Positions 52,149 through 64,000 of a DNA stretch of 64,000 bases are shown here, piece by piece. A program made the position numbers and the translations under genes. Source of the stretch: Brienomyrus brachyistius (lineage: Eukaryota; Chordata; Actinopteri; Osteoglossiformes; Mormyridae); NCBI RefSeq assembly GCF_023856365.1, contig NC_064541.1, positions 23,724,214 through 23,788,213 of the forward strand, given 5' to 3'. The stretch's first letter is position 1. The number at the start of each line of letters is the position of its first letter. Under the pieces are notes generated by a model. That model made no database searches and had not been told where the DNA came from. It was given only the letters and a program-made list of their open reading frames with translations.

Positions 52149-54928
52149 AAGGTGTTAATTAGGGGGTAGGGCTTACTGAGTTAAATTGAAGGTGACGCCC
52201 CCTGTCTGTGGCGGATAAAGGGAAACAGTTTAATTGTTGCTACTAGTTCTAATCCTTTCTCTCTTCTACTCTATCCAATCCTCTATTTTCGCAATCTCTC
52301 ACACCTGGCTACCCTGGCAGCTCTCTCCTCTGTTTATGCTTTCTCTCACTCTCCTCGCCAGACTGGTAGGGGTGGTGGCACAGGTCTATTGGTATCTCGG
52401 AACTGGTGCTACTCACCCCTCTCTCTGCCCCCATCTCAACATTTCATCCTTTGAATTCCATGGAGTTGCTGTTTCCTCTCCATTCAATATTCTGATCATT
52501 GTTGTCTACCGTTCTCCTGGCCCCCTAGGCTACTTTCTAGAGGAACTCGATACTCTCCTCAGTCTCTTCTGCACTGATGACAGCTCTCTCATTCTCCTTG
52601 GTGACTTCAACCTCCTCCATGACAAGCTCCTTTCTTCTGGTCTCCTCCCTTTTCTCGATTCCTTCTCTCTAACATCCAACAACTGCTCTCCCACACGTAA
52701 AGGAGGTAACGTCTTCGACCTGGTTTTCAGCCGCTCCTCTCCAGCTACCGACATCACTTCTACTCCTCTACACATTTCTGATCACCACTTTGTATCCTTT
52801 ACCATTGCCCTACCCGTCTTGCCCAATCCCGGTTTTCAACATTTCTTGCCTAATCGACCAAACCTCTCCCCTTCTTCTGTTGCTTCCTGCACCCTGTCTT
52901 ACCTTCCTGACCTTGACTCCTTTTCCTCCCTGGCACTGGAGTCTGCAACTGATACTCTCATCTCCTCACTTTCCACATCTTTGGACAACCTCTGCCTGCT
53001 GTCTTCCAAACCCAAGAAAACTCGGCCTGCTCCTTGGCTTTCAGCTGCATTATGCACCAACCGAAGAGAATTGCGGGTAGCAGAGAGGACATGGAAGAAA
53101 TCTAAGCTTGATGCAGATCTGTCTTCCTACCATACTCTGCTATCCAAATTCTCTTCAGACGTGACTGCATCTAAAACTGCCTTTTACAAAGAAAAACTAG
53201 AACTATCCTAACGAGATCCTCGCAAACTCCATAACATCTTTTCATCACTACTCAACCCTCCACCACCTTCTGCTCCTTCCTCCCTGACTGCAGAATATTT
53301 TGCCAATTTCTTTGCCGAGAAGATTGGCGGAATCTGTCAGACATTCTCTCCCTCCTCATCCACTATACTACACACTAAGGATTTCCCTTCCCCCTCGCTG
53401 GCCCAGTTTTCCAGTCCTACAGCAGATGAGATCATGAAAGTCATCTCATCTTCCAATCCTACCACCTGCCCACTTGATCCAATCCCTTTCGCATTGCTTC
53501 AGACAATCTCTCTAGACCTTCTCCCCTTCATCACCACTATCATTAATGGCTCCATAACTTCTGGTCAGGTACCAACAGCATTCAAAGTAGCGAGGGTCAT
53601 TCCCATCTTAAAAAACCCACTCTTAATCTCTCGGACACTTGCAACTACCGACCAGTATTGCTTCTTTCCTTCCTTTCAAAAATCCTTGAACGTACAGTCT
53701 ACAACCAGCTTTCTCTCTATCTCTCTCAGAACAACCTCCAGGATCCTAATCAGTCTGGCTTCAAAGCAGCTCACTCTACAGAGACTGCCCTCTTAGCAGT
53801 CACTGAGAAGCTACATGCTGACAGATCAGCCAAACTGTAATCTCTCCTCATCCTTCTTGACCTATCAGCAGCATTTGACATGGTCAACCACAAGACTCTC
53901 CTGTCCATCCTTAGGAGTCTTGGCATTGGTGGCTGGCTTGCTTCCTAACTAGAAGGCCGAACATACCAAGTGACATGGAATGGATCCACATCTACCCTAC
54001 GTTGTCTTTTCACCAGTGTCCCTCAGGGCTCGGTTCTTGGCCCTCTCTTATTCTCCCTCTATACTAAATATCTTGGTGAAATTATATGCTCACATGGCTT
54101 CTCCTACCACTGCTATGCCGATGACACTCAACTCATCCTCTCCTTCCCTCCCTCAGACACTCATGTCTCCACTAAGATCTCTGTATGCTTAGCAGACATC
54201 TCATCTTGGATGACTGCTCACCAGCTAAAACTCAACACTAGTAAAACTGAAATGCTTTACATCCCGGCTGACTCATCCCCCCTCCAGGACCTTGCGATCT
54301 CCTTTGACAACTCCCTGATCCGTCCTTCGGTTTCTGCTCGCAACCTTGGAGTTACCATGGATGATTGGTTGTCCTTTTCCTCACATATCGCCAGTCTTTC
54401 TCGTGCTTGTCAGTTTCTCCTCTTTAATATCAGGAAGATATGTCCATTTCTTTCCACTCAGGCTACCCAGATACTCGTCCAGTCCCTCATCATCTCACGC
54501 CTTGACTACTGCAACTCGCTTCTAGTGGGTTTACCACTGCGTGCCATCTGTCCCTTCCAACTGATTCAGAATGCAGCTTCTCGACTTATTTTCAACCTTC
54601 CCAAGTTCTCCCACACCACTCCTTTGCTGCGCTCTCTCCATTGGCTTCCTGTAGCTGCCCGCATCAGATTCAAAACACTGATGCTCGCATACAAAGCCAA
54701 AAATGGTCTGGTACATCCTACCTAAAAGACCTCATCACACACCGCACTGCACCACGATCTCTCCGATCCTCCAGCACTGCTCGACTGGTCCCTCCACCCA
54801 TCAAGGCACAAGGAAGACACACATCTCGGCTCTTCTCTGTCCTGGCACCTAGTTGGTAGAATGAACTCCCCCTTGATGTCCAAAGAGGCCCCGGCTAAGG
54901 GCGTCTGCCAAATACTGTAAATGTAAAT
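52149..54928 (+). mobile_element. nearly full-length L2-type LINE inserted in Gypsy
   Basis: Endonuclease motifs are LLGDFNLLHD and ISDHHFVSFTI (52234-53211). The linker continues in the same frame past a TAA at 53209 (LTAEYFANFFAEKIGG). RT blocks: DPIPFALLQ and SGQVPTAFKVARVIPILK; then a frameshift near 53650 into [31 protein letters not shown], the catalytic CYADDTQLIL (YADD at 54114-54125, intact) and QLKLNTSKTEMLYIP. The 3' end is AGGGCGTCTGCCAAATACTG plus (TAAATG)n. Flanking GTAT at 52145-52148 and 54929-54932 may be a short target-site duplication. Several stops make it inactive. Confidence 0.93.
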
Positions 54929-56465
54929 GTATTACCTCTCGAGGGAGGCAAATCCATGATGAAATCCAATGCCAGATGGGACCATGGATGGGATGGCATG
55001 AGTAATGGATGCAGGAGGCTGGCAGGTAGTTAGTGGGCTGATTTACACTGGGCAGGAGGAGACATACCTCTCTATAGTCACTCTCCACCTCGGCCACCAA
55101 TATCGCCTGGTGATCAAGCGTTTTGTGGCAGAGATTCCGGGATGGCCTGAGCCTGGATATGTGTGGACCCACTATAAAACTTCTGAGCACAAGGGGCGAG
55201 GCACATACAACTGCCCGGCCGGGCATCCCTGAGGTGATGTTGTGCATTCATTAGCAAGACGCAATGCTCCCTCCAATGACTAGGTGATAGGTGTGGCAAA
55301 ACAGGTAGGTAATAGCACGGTTTTCTCCAAGCGACTAGTGTTGGGTGGATCAAACTGGCGAGAAAGCGCGTCAACCTTGATGTTCTTTTTCTCTGGTAGG
55401 TAGGTGACGGAAAACTCAAAACAAGCAAACAACATGGCTTATCTGGCCTGACGTGGGTTTAACCTCTTGGCTTTCTGGAGGTATTCAAGGTTTTGGTGAT
55501 TGGTATATACCTGAAAGGGATGGTGAACTCCCTCCAGCCATTGTCTCCACTCCTCCAGGGCCAATTTAATAGTGAGCAATTCCCGATCACCCACATCATA
55601 ATTGCGTTCAGCTGCTGTTTACTTCTTTGAGGGGAAGGCACACAGGTGTCTACAACCTGTGACTCGGTTCCTCTGGAAGAAGACAGCTCCTACTCTGGCG
55701 TCTGATGCGTCAACCCCAACTTCAAAAGGGATCTCCGGGTTAGGCTGCTGCAGGATTGGAGTGGAGCCGAAGGCTTGTTTCAGATGTAGGAAGGACTGAT
55801 CCACCTCGGGGTTCCACCGAAGTTTCTTACCACGCTCACACTCCTCGGGTGAGCGTGGTAAGCGGAGCTGCCATCTGACTGAAATTATGGATAAAACGCT
55901 GGTAGAAGTTAGCAAATTCCAGAAGTCTTTGTAGTTCTTTAACTGTACGAGGGAAAGGCCATTGCTGGATGGCTCCACTTTCTTCTCATCCATGGCAACT
56001 TCACCGGGCCGAATGACATATCCTAAAAAATTTACCTGGGACTGATGAAATTCACATTTCTCACCTTTGGCATACAGATGGAAGTCCCGAAGTCTCTGGA
56101 TCACCTGGCGTACATGAAACACATGTTGAGGAAGGGTAGGTGAGTAAATTACAATTATGTCAATGTAAACTACAACAAACCGATTAATCGTTTCATGGAA
56201 CACAGTACACATATAGGCCTGGAAAATAGAGGGGCTATTGGCCATTGCATCAAGCAATACTCAAATTAGTCAGTGGAGGTAACAAAAAAGGTCATCCATT
56301 CAGCCACTTGGTGAATTCGGATAAGGTTGTAGGCACTTCTCAAGTCCAATTTGGTGAAGTAGATAGCTCTCCAGATGCAGTGCAGATGGGATTAAGGGTC
56401 AAGGCTCTCTCTATTTAATGGTAATAGCCTTGAGAAAGTTTTCGTCAGCTTACAGACAGACGTTC
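54929..56465 (-). mobile_element. Ty3/Gypsy relic 2, upstream part: RT, RNase H, integrase start
   Basis: Read on the minus strand from about 56465: an RT start ([21 protein letters not shown], broken), then MANSPSIFQAYM and VVVYIDIIVIYS, where the usual YxDD box reads YIDI, so a catalytic Asp is lost. RNase H follows (EVGVDASDARVGAVFFQRN), then fragments of the zinc domain and integrase start in three frames down to 54935. The protein continues at 52145 across the L2. It is 5'-truncated (no gag or protease). Confidence 0.88.
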
Positions 56466-56499
56466 TGTAACCCCCCAGCTAACATTTAACGTTGGCCCA

Positions 56500-57020
56500 A
56501 CAGTACAACGGTGAAACGCGATCCAGATACATCCCCATCAGCACCATAAAAGGGAGGAGGGATGTGGCCAGGTGTGAATGGCTCATGCATACACATGAAA
56601 GCTCTTACATATTCAATGGAAGGAGGCCAGAAATAATGACATGAGTTATTTATCTATCCAACTGAATGTTGCAACTACACCATTTAGTCATCTTCATGTA
56701 GCTAAGACTTTGGTGATCAGATATCTGGGATCAAAACAAACTGCCAGCATTGCTTACTATGTACTTTTATAATGTTTCTGCAAGTGTTCCAAACTGCATT
56801 TTGCAATGTCTATATTTGATGTCAAATTACAAACTTCACATAAATCTGACATATTTACAAAGTACACAAAAATTAAGATGGGTTTAATGCCAAAATAAAT
56901 AATTTATTTTCCATGAATTAAGTTGATAATGAATGAAAGTATGAAGTATGATATTGAATGAAATGTGTGACCATGCCCCAGTCAGTGAAAGTGGGTTCCC
57001 TACCCCTAGACCCGAGAGGG
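56500..57020 (+). mobile_element. piggyBac-type MITE (copy 3, 5'-truncated)
   Basis: Shares GATCCAGATACATCCCCATC, GATGTGGCCAGGTGTGAATG and CCAGTCAGTGAAAGTGGGTT with the copy at 38.8 kb, and ends CCCGAGAGGG followed by TTAA (57021-57024). It retains a 220-bp interior (56650-56870) missing from copy 1, part of which recurs in copy 2. The left terminus is lost against the Gypsy relic. Confidence 0.75.
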
Positions 57021-57273
57021 TTAAGCGCTTTCATGTGTGAATCCTACATGAATATACAGTCTAAAATCTTTTTTAGATTGTATTTTGAATGTTATTTGTT
57101 TGACAGGTCTACTTTAGGCCCCCACTTAAATAATAATAAAAAAATCTCTAGAAACACTACTGATGGAGATGGGATCCTATAAATCCTATATACAAATTGG
57201 GAAGTCGTTGTCAACAATAATTCTAACAATAACCAAAGAACAAAATGTCTTCACACAGCTGGGTACAATTAGC

Positions 57274-58715
57274 TGTTACACTCCCTGCTCATCCGATCCT
57301 CCAGTGTCCCACGCCCCCTTGTTAACCTCATGTGAAATGCCGATGTCACCAGTTGTTTCTTGTTATTTACATAGTCCTGCATATTTAAGTGCTTTCCCGT
57401 TAGTCATTCCAGCCAAAGACACGCATCTCACTGGAGAGGTGCGCAATAATCTTAGGCGGTTGTTAAGGAGGGTTGCGGAGTTGAGGACCCGGCTGGTAAC
57501 TTTCAAGTGCGGGATGTGCCGTCGGACCTCCCCGAAACACCCAGACCTCCGCCGACAACAACTAGCCAGAAGAAGAAGAAACGGCGAGATCGGCGGCCGG
57601 AGGACGAGATGTGATCTTCTTGGGGGGTGTCTCCATCTCTGCTTCTTCCCCTGCTGGATATTGGGAGGAGACCCCACTGATTTTGAACCCGGCGATGTTC
57701 GCGCCGGACTCCGGTACCACTATCGTGGAGGCTTTACTCATGGCTGCACACCCCTTTCCGAGACACCTGAACCAGGGCCAGTTCCTGCCCGGTCAGCCCC
57801 CTGGCTTGCCTTCAGTCTTTCTGGCTGTGGCTGCGCCGTTGCCTGCCACAGCTTCACCTCCCTCCTTGTCTTCGCCAATGTCCCTTTCGCCTTCTTCCGC
57901 GCCTCCTCTGGTGGCCCCTTCGCCTTCCTCCTTGCCTCCTTCAGCTGTCCCTTTGTTTGCCTCCTCGCCCCTGACAGGGTCCCCTACTGCTCCTGCCTCG
58001 CTTCCGTCGAGGGTCCCTCCGGCTCCCACCTCGCGGTCGCCAGCTGCCCCTGCGGCTGCTGCTTCTTGCCCACTGGGGTTCCCTCCGGCTCCCCGTTTCC
58101 CCCCGCCCTTTGCCTTCCTGCCTCCTGGTTCTGCGCCCCCTGTGTCTGCTTCTCGTCTGTTATTCACTCCTTGTGCCTTTGTTACTCAGGTTGGTGTTCC
58201 CCCTATGTCTCCTTTTTCGCTGCCCCTGTGCTTTTTCTGTGATTTGCCTGTTGTTGTCTTGGTTTTTACCTTAGTGCCTATTCTTTGTGTCCGTCCTGTT
58301 TCCAATACCCTGTTAATGGTCTTGCTTGTGTTTTCCAGGTCCGACGTTCCCGGTCTCGTCCCTTCGCTCTCCTTAGGCACACCCAGTGTGTGTGCCTTTT
58401 GGGGGTGGGGTTCTGTCACACCTTGCTCGTTTGATCCTTCAGTGTGTCACGCCCCCTCATCAACCTTGTGTGAAATCCCGATGTCACCAGTTGTTTCTTG
58501 TTATTTCCATTAGGCCCTGTATGTTTAGGTGCTTCCCTGTTAGTCTTTAACCAGTCCTGTCATTAATGTAATTTAGTCTGGTAAACCCTAAGGTCTGTAT
58601 GTGTACCTCGCTTTATTGTTTTTCCACAGTAAATCCCTTGTTTCCCGATACCTGTTCTCCCTACTCCTGCCTTCACGATGTGCCTTCACTCCTCCAGGAA
58701 ACGAAGCTCATGACA
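57274..58715 (+). mobile_element. short LTR element with Pro/Ser/Ala-rich interior
   Basis: The 3' LTR is 58414-58715 (TGTCACACCTTGCTCG to GAAGCTCATGACA). The first about 130 bp of the same LTR are at 57274-57405 (TGTTACACTCCCTGCTCATC, GTCACCAGTTGTTTCTTGTT) and then cut off. Before the 3' LTR stands a G-rich tract (TTTTGGGGGTGGGGTTC), a possible polypurine tract. The interior of 1.0 kb lacks pol. A + frame across 57611-58513 reads Pro/Ser/Ala-rich and runs into the LTR. The flanks do not show a matching 5-bp duplication (TTAGC / GCATC). Confidence 0.72.
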
Positions 58716-59450
58716 GCATCATCACATTTGGAAAAAGAAACAACCCAGAGGCAGCCGGGGAACAAGGATAAACAAGAGGTTTTAGTTTGATTCACAAAAC
58801 TATAAACAAACTGGAAAACATAGGGTCAAACAGGGCTTAGGGAAAGAGAATATAAAGGAAGAGAGGAGCTCAGACGACTACAGGGAGGTACTGGAGAAAT
58901 GTATGCCACAGGGGGCCAACACCATGACATGAAAAAATGACCAAGCTGGTGAGTAGGGCAAGGGCAGGACACAGACTGATGAGGATGAAACAAAGGACAG
59001 GTGTGGTTCATTAGGGCCATCCATTTACCAAACCGCTTATCCTACTGGGTGGCGGGGGGTCCGGAGCCTATCCCGGAAGCAATGGGCACGTGGCAGGAAA
59101 CAGCCCAGGATGGGGGGCCAGCCCATCGCAGGGCACACTCATACACCATTCACTCACACAGGCGCACCTATGGGCAATTTAGCAACTCCAATTAGCCTCA
59201 GCATGTTTCTGGACTGTGGGGGGAAACTGGAGTACCTGGAGGAAACCCCACGACGACATAGGGAGAGCATGCAAACACCACAAACATTTGACCCAGATGG
59301 AGACTCGAACCCGGGTCCCAGAGGTACAGTGCTGACCACTGCACCACCATGCCGCCCCTCATTAGGGCCATGCACAGGTGAAAATGGAATGGCCAGCAGC
59401 ATCCTCTGCTAGCCAAACAGAGAAATGATGGGCAGGATGTGACAGGCATC
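58716..59450 (-). mobile_element. LTR of family-B type, split by a SINE
   Basis: Reverse-oriented LTR-like block ending on the + strand in GGGCAGGATGTGACA (59444), like family-B copies, and with GGTGTGGTTCATTAGGGCCA shared with 16.76 kb. It starts near 58721 (ATCACATTTGGAAAAAGAAA), immediately next to the preceding element. GCATC appears at 58716-58720 and 59446-59450 and could be its TSD. A SINE (59021-59358) interrupts it. Confidence 0.6.
59021..59358 (-). mobile_element. tRNA-derived SINE (copy 8), 13-bp TSD
   Basis: Reverse-oriented copy with tail at left (CCATTTACCAAACCGCTTAT) and head at right (GACCACTGCACCACCATGCC, GCCCC). The segment between A and B boxes is shortened. A perfect 13-bp duplication TCATTAGGGCCAT lies at 59008-59020 and 59359-59371. 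Confidence 0.93.
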
Positions 59451-62400
59451 ATAGCCAGTTAATTACCTGCAGATCAAAACATTAATTCAAGTGAGAGAAA
59501 AACTTAAAATTAAAGCAAATTGTCAAAGAGTTGAACAGAAAATGCACTTCAGTAACATAAAAAAAATGTTTAAATTAATGGTTATTATGAAACATAAATC
59601 CATAGGTACGAAGTCTTTTACACTTGGACCATTTTGAGTTTTGTACTTTGCACTTACTCTTTGTTGATAATGGAATTAAGCAAGGTCTGTGTGACCTTTC
59701 TCTGACAGTGCTATCACTCTGTACCAAACAAGTTAAAGTCAAACAGTGACAAAGTAAAAAGAACACCCAAATTGTCCCACCCACAATGCCTGTTTTTCAG
59801 CCAAACAATCCCTGAATCTGATGATGAAAAAACTGCAGAAAGCAGTTACCCTGTTGAAAACTGAGTGGGTGGGTCCAGTGTAATAAAGAGAATTCAAGAT
59901 AAAGAGTCAGGCACAGGAGTCAGAAAATGGGTTTGAGATACAAAAACTAGAGCACTGCATACTTAAAAAACAAAATTCTACCACTGTGGTGTCTGTTTGC
60001 CAAACTAACCAAGTCGGAAACAAGAAGCTGACTAAGAAAAACCATGAACTTAGAGACCATTTTCCTGGTGAAACAAAACCGCAAGCCTGGCAATGATATA
60101 ACAACACACAAATTGATGAAACGGTGTATCAAAACAACCCTGCAAACAGGACTCCAGCTCACAATGGGTAATATGATTGTGATGTGAGCAAAGTTCTGTA
60201 TTAAGAGGCCTCAGAGACCCTCCCTTTTAGTTCCGGCCAGGGTTGTATGGACTTTGGTCAATGTCTTAATCAGCAACGTGCAGGTGCAATGAAGTCAGAT
60301 ACAATGAATTTATTTTCATCTTATATTTCTGATTATAATTGTTTCCAAAGGAAAATATTTGTGAAATGATTCATGATTAAATCATATTTTGGCATTTCAA
60401 GCAATCAGTCAGATCGTAATAATTATGAACACAACCTCTGCATGGAAATGGAGAAAAAAAAAGCAAGAGAATTCAAATTGTCAGTATAGTATAGGTGCTG
60501 AATTTTTGATGGCAGTTTTGTAATCAGTCCTATTGAACAGCTGCACAGGGGTGTCATGCAAGCCAAAATTCTGAGGGGGCACAATTAGAGTGCTCCCCCC
60601 CCCCCCAAAAAAAAAGTAACTTTCTGTAACTTGACAGGACTGGGGTTTTATGTCAGTTTTTTTTATACAGAAATTTTCTGCTGCATCTTGACCTGGAGAC
60701 AACAAATGGAATTCAGTGTTTTGCTAACTATAACCTGTGACAGTGGTGGTAAAAACTCATAAATCAGCTCACTGTTATGATATTCACAGAGCTCTCCCTT
60801 ACTAATATTAAATAGGATGCTATGCTATCACAAGTCACGACTAGCAAACAACATGACTGAGGGATTACTACCTTTAGCTGGCCCTAGTCAACTATCTTGC
60901 AAAGCAAACTATGCCTATATTTCTGAGATGCAATTATGCATAAATAATTGCAATTCATTTTCACATGTTTGGAAAAGGGATTGATGCTGATGCTCTACTA
61001 ATTACTTTAACAACAGACCATTAATTACTTGCTGCATTGATGCACAGCAGAGTTTTGAGTCCGTGCATACCTGCTGTTGCGAACTTTGGAAGAAACCAAT
61101 AACATAGGGAGGTGGGTGTGACCAGACTTTTTGATGCATGATCTATGACATAATTTGAAGAATATATTTGACTCACAACATAATATAATCATAAATAGAC
61201 ATTATAAAAACAGTAATAAAATGTAAAAAATTCTAATATTTTTTTAAATCACAATTCTGAGGCCATGTGCCCCCTCAGCTTCAATGGGCATAACCTCACT
61301 GCAGCTGCATATAATTTCCATGCCAATGGTTAACTATGGAAATTAAATTATGAAATCACTGAAATGCAATGATGTCACCAAAGTTCCTTATCAAAGAAGG
61401 AAATGTTTCAGAACAGCATAATTTTGGTATCAATTGTAATTTACTAGGTTACAAGCTACTATTAATAGTAAGACTTAGTACTGACAGTATCACATACCAG
61501 AAGAAAGGCTAGCTGACAAATATAATTGGCCTGAGTGTGTTTTCCATAAAAAAATTTAACTGTTACGGCACGGCATAATGCTGTCTGGGTCAGCATCCGT
61601 CTAACCCTTCCACTCACTTCTCCACCCCATTGGCCAGCAGCTGTTGTTGGCCATCCTGTTCTCCTCCCTGTTGTCCTTCAAGTCCTTAGAGTGTTTCCTG
61701 AGGTCCTCGGAGTGCTGCATAGCTTTATTGGCTGAGCATGTGGCCGTAAACCCTTTGGTCATGTGTTCAAGGCCTCTAGCCAGCCTGAAACCCATGATCA
61801 AACAGTTCAGAGTCTCTAAGCCATACACTCATCTCATAGCTATGTGGCAGTCCAGAAGCCAAGAATACACACTAGAGCTAAAAGACAGGGAGAAGAAACG
61901 TGGCAAAGCCAATGACACCTGCTGGTTACATGGGGAAGAGACACCAAGGCCAAGGTCAGATGACAAAACCCTGTATATAAACTTTTCAAAAAACAATCTT
62001 TGAATCTTCGGTGGAGGTAAAATATTTATCTCTTTCAGAAGAACAATGTTAATACATGAACACTTACAGGAATGCAAACACAAAAAAATGGCCATTCAGT
62101 CACAGTAAGCCTAAGAATGTAAGTAAGTAAGAATGAGGAAAAGGTAAATATGGTAAAGAAGTGTTTAAATAAAGGTCATATTCATTTGATTGATTGACGT
62201 TTGATTTTGCGAAGTGGAATATGCTATTAAATGATTTTCCCTGTTGAAATCTCAGAGGTATTTTGTATTTTGTACCTGGAGCATTGTATAATAGCATGCA
62301 GATGAGATATTATGAATGATGTTTTCAAGATATAAATGTAGCTTTCTCTGTAAACATCCAGGAATTGAAAATTAGATTAAATAAATTGTCACAAACAATG

Positions 62401-64000
62401 ATGTACTAAGGGAAAATTAGAGAGAGAATTCAGCTACATGTCTTTGGTCTGTGAGAGAAGAGATAGTCAGCACTTCCTGGTTGTAAGACCAAGCTTTGAC
62501 ACCCTGGCTTTGTCTTGGCTCCCAAACCCTGACTTTCCTTTACCCTACAGTATCATTTTCTGTTCCCTCATCTTTAATTGACTCCACACTTGGATTCAGC
62601 AAATTCTCTACTGACCACCATGCAACAATAAATATTATAGCATGTATTTAAATATTCATTACACTACACAAAATATTTCTGTTGGTTGCTAATTTCAATC
62701 AACTGAGTGAAAATTAACCTGGTTAGTTGATGCTTAAAAAATGATGCTGTCAAAAATGATATTTTTGAGATTTTAAGAAATAGAAAGTATTTTTAGCTTA
62801 ATGAAGTGACGATTAAAAAATTAGTAGGGAACACAGCTTTACATTACTCTTTTGCTCTACGTTACATGTGCAACACAAACACACAACAAAAGCCCAAACA
62901 TCATCACAGTGGGAAAGCACATCTGTAAACTCTCTGTAGTTTTGTTAGCTGTCAGTGTTTTCGCTTTCCTTGTGTCCCTTAAATGTCAGCTCCTAGCAAC
63001 CCTAGAATTAAATCAATCAGCATCAATCAGCCTTTTCAGAATCTCAGGATTTTTCTTCACCATGTTGTTGTGTTAGGCTAACTGGAGGTGCCAATCAAAC
63101 TATCAGTATTCACCAGGTTTGCCACTTTCCATCTGAAAAAATAACGGAGATCACCCCTTCCCGACCTGACCGGGCCCGGTGTGAAAAAAATTGCTGGGGT
63201 ATTGATAAGAGACAAATCGCATTCCATGTTGATTCAAAACATGAAACAGAATTTTATTTAATCACACTGTCGTGCAGACTGTAATTCTCACATTTTCCAA
63301 AAGACTTAAGTGCATGACTTCACTGACATGAAAAAAATGAACAGAAGAAGAATGTTTTTTATTTACGGTACATAAGCAGGATTAACTATGATAAATAAGA
63401 ACAGCATTTACAAATCAAAGTATTTTAAACTCTTGCCTCTTTCACATTGAATGCTCTATACCAATTCCTTGCGACAAACTAACAAAAATTGGCAGTTAAC
63501 AATGTATTGGCAAACAAGTGATTTTATCTCTGAATAATTAAATGTGTCAATCATCTTTATGTAGAGAACGCACAGGAGCACACATCCTTGGAAAGGCTAT
63601 GTGAACCATGCTTCATTGGGTGGGTTTAAAAACATGTCATATTCCATAACTATCCAGTCATCTATTACATAGAATCTAAACATCAGAAATGCATTGAAGT
63701 CTATGAGCAGAAAATGTTTTGCTTCACTGAAGTTCCTTTTATCAGCCTGAGGGTGGTTCTGTTTTGTGTAATACTTTTTTTGACATTTTTTTAACAGTCA
63801 CACTTGTTTGGTTTTACATGGAAATTGTCATTGTGATTGTAGGGGAGACTAGGGACGGTTGCAACAAGGGACTTATTTCTCCAATTAGAAACATGCTAGA
63901 GTGATGATACTCATACTGCACATGCTCAGTTAGGCCCTCTCTCCACCAGAGAGAAACTATACAGTTTCATCATCTACTGCTGCATTTATTGAAAAATAAC
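59451..64000. other. AT-rich non-coding DNA
   Basis: No gene or complete element supported. A C/A homopolymer junction lies at about 60594-60618. The open frame at 61644-62003 has mixed composition and no domain I recognise. From about 63842 GGGGAGACTAGGGACGGTTG resembles the terminus of a fish DNA transposon that would continue past the window edge. Confidence 0.5.

Noticed and set aside
52234..53211. The 325-codon frame as a novel gene
   Set aside because: LLGDFNLLHD and ISDHHFVSFT are LINE endonuclease motifs, and the frame leads directly into an L2 RT.
57163..58242. The 359-codon + frame as a host gene
   Set aside because: It runs through an LTR edge and a low-complexity GC-rich interior and overlaps another long + frame of similar quality. 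No start context, splice sites or domain support it.
61644..62003. 119-codon frame near 61.7 kb as an exon
   Set aside because: Composition is unremarkable, no domain is recognised, and no convincing splice sites or homologous block were seen.

Overview
The window looks like non-coding chromosomal DNA from a ray-finned (teleost-type) fish. It is AT-rich with many microsatellites, and it holds a dense, layered collection of transposable elements of typically fish character: tRNA-derived SINEs ending in (GGAT)n, L2, CR1-like, Rex1-like and L1-like LINEs, Ty3/Gypsy and BEL/Pao LTR elements, and Tc1, hAT, piggyBac and EnSpm/CACTA DNA transposons. I see no intact host protein-coding gene, no tRNA or rRNA gene, and nothing bacterial. 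The species cannot be named from this sequence.

Layout. 1-10.8 kb is mostly unannotated AT-rich DNA with one Tc1-like relic (3.28-3.81 kb), two head-to-tail SINEs (4.7-5.4 kb) and two L2-tailed SINEs (7.7 and 8.1 kb). 10.8-18.7 kb is a mosaic of Tc1-like, Rex1, L2, CR1-like and BEL/Pao fragments with four solo LTRs. 18.7-24.6 kb is quieter and contains a divergent tandem duplication, a Tc1-like relic, a long (TA)n tract joined to a SINE, and two related MITEs. 24.6-29.6 kb holds an L2 interrupted by a full SINE with a 13-bp target-site duplication, a 27-bp coding-type minisatellite, an EnSpm/CACTA transposase relic and another SINE. 30.5-33.4 kb has a 652-bp hAT-like element and a complete 2.0-kb non-autonomous LTR element with a CATTG target-site duplication. 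35.4-37.5 kb holds an unrecognised multi-CxxC protein relic in one unbroken frame with six stops, followed by EnSpm and CR1-like pieces. 38.2-41.1 kb holds three exons of a decayed host-like gene whose intron contains a Tc1-like element, itself interrupted by a piggyBac-type MITE.

From 41 to 59.5 kb lie solo LTRs, a Gypsy pol relic with RNase H, integrase and a chromodomain-like tail next to its own LTR, a LINE fragment split by a solo LTR, a hAT MITE inside another repeat, a CR1-like fragment, a SINE with a triplicated head, an L1-like fragment, a palindromic MITE, and a second Gypsy pol relic split by an almost full-length L2. A short LTR element with a proline-rich interior closes this stretch. 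59.5-64 kb is largely featureless.

Most elements carry stops, frameshifts or truncations and look inactive. What is of value here is the insertion history, which can be read from precise target-site duplications, and a few structures that may be undescribed: the 35.4-kb relic, the 2.0-kb LTR element and the proline-rich LTR interiors.
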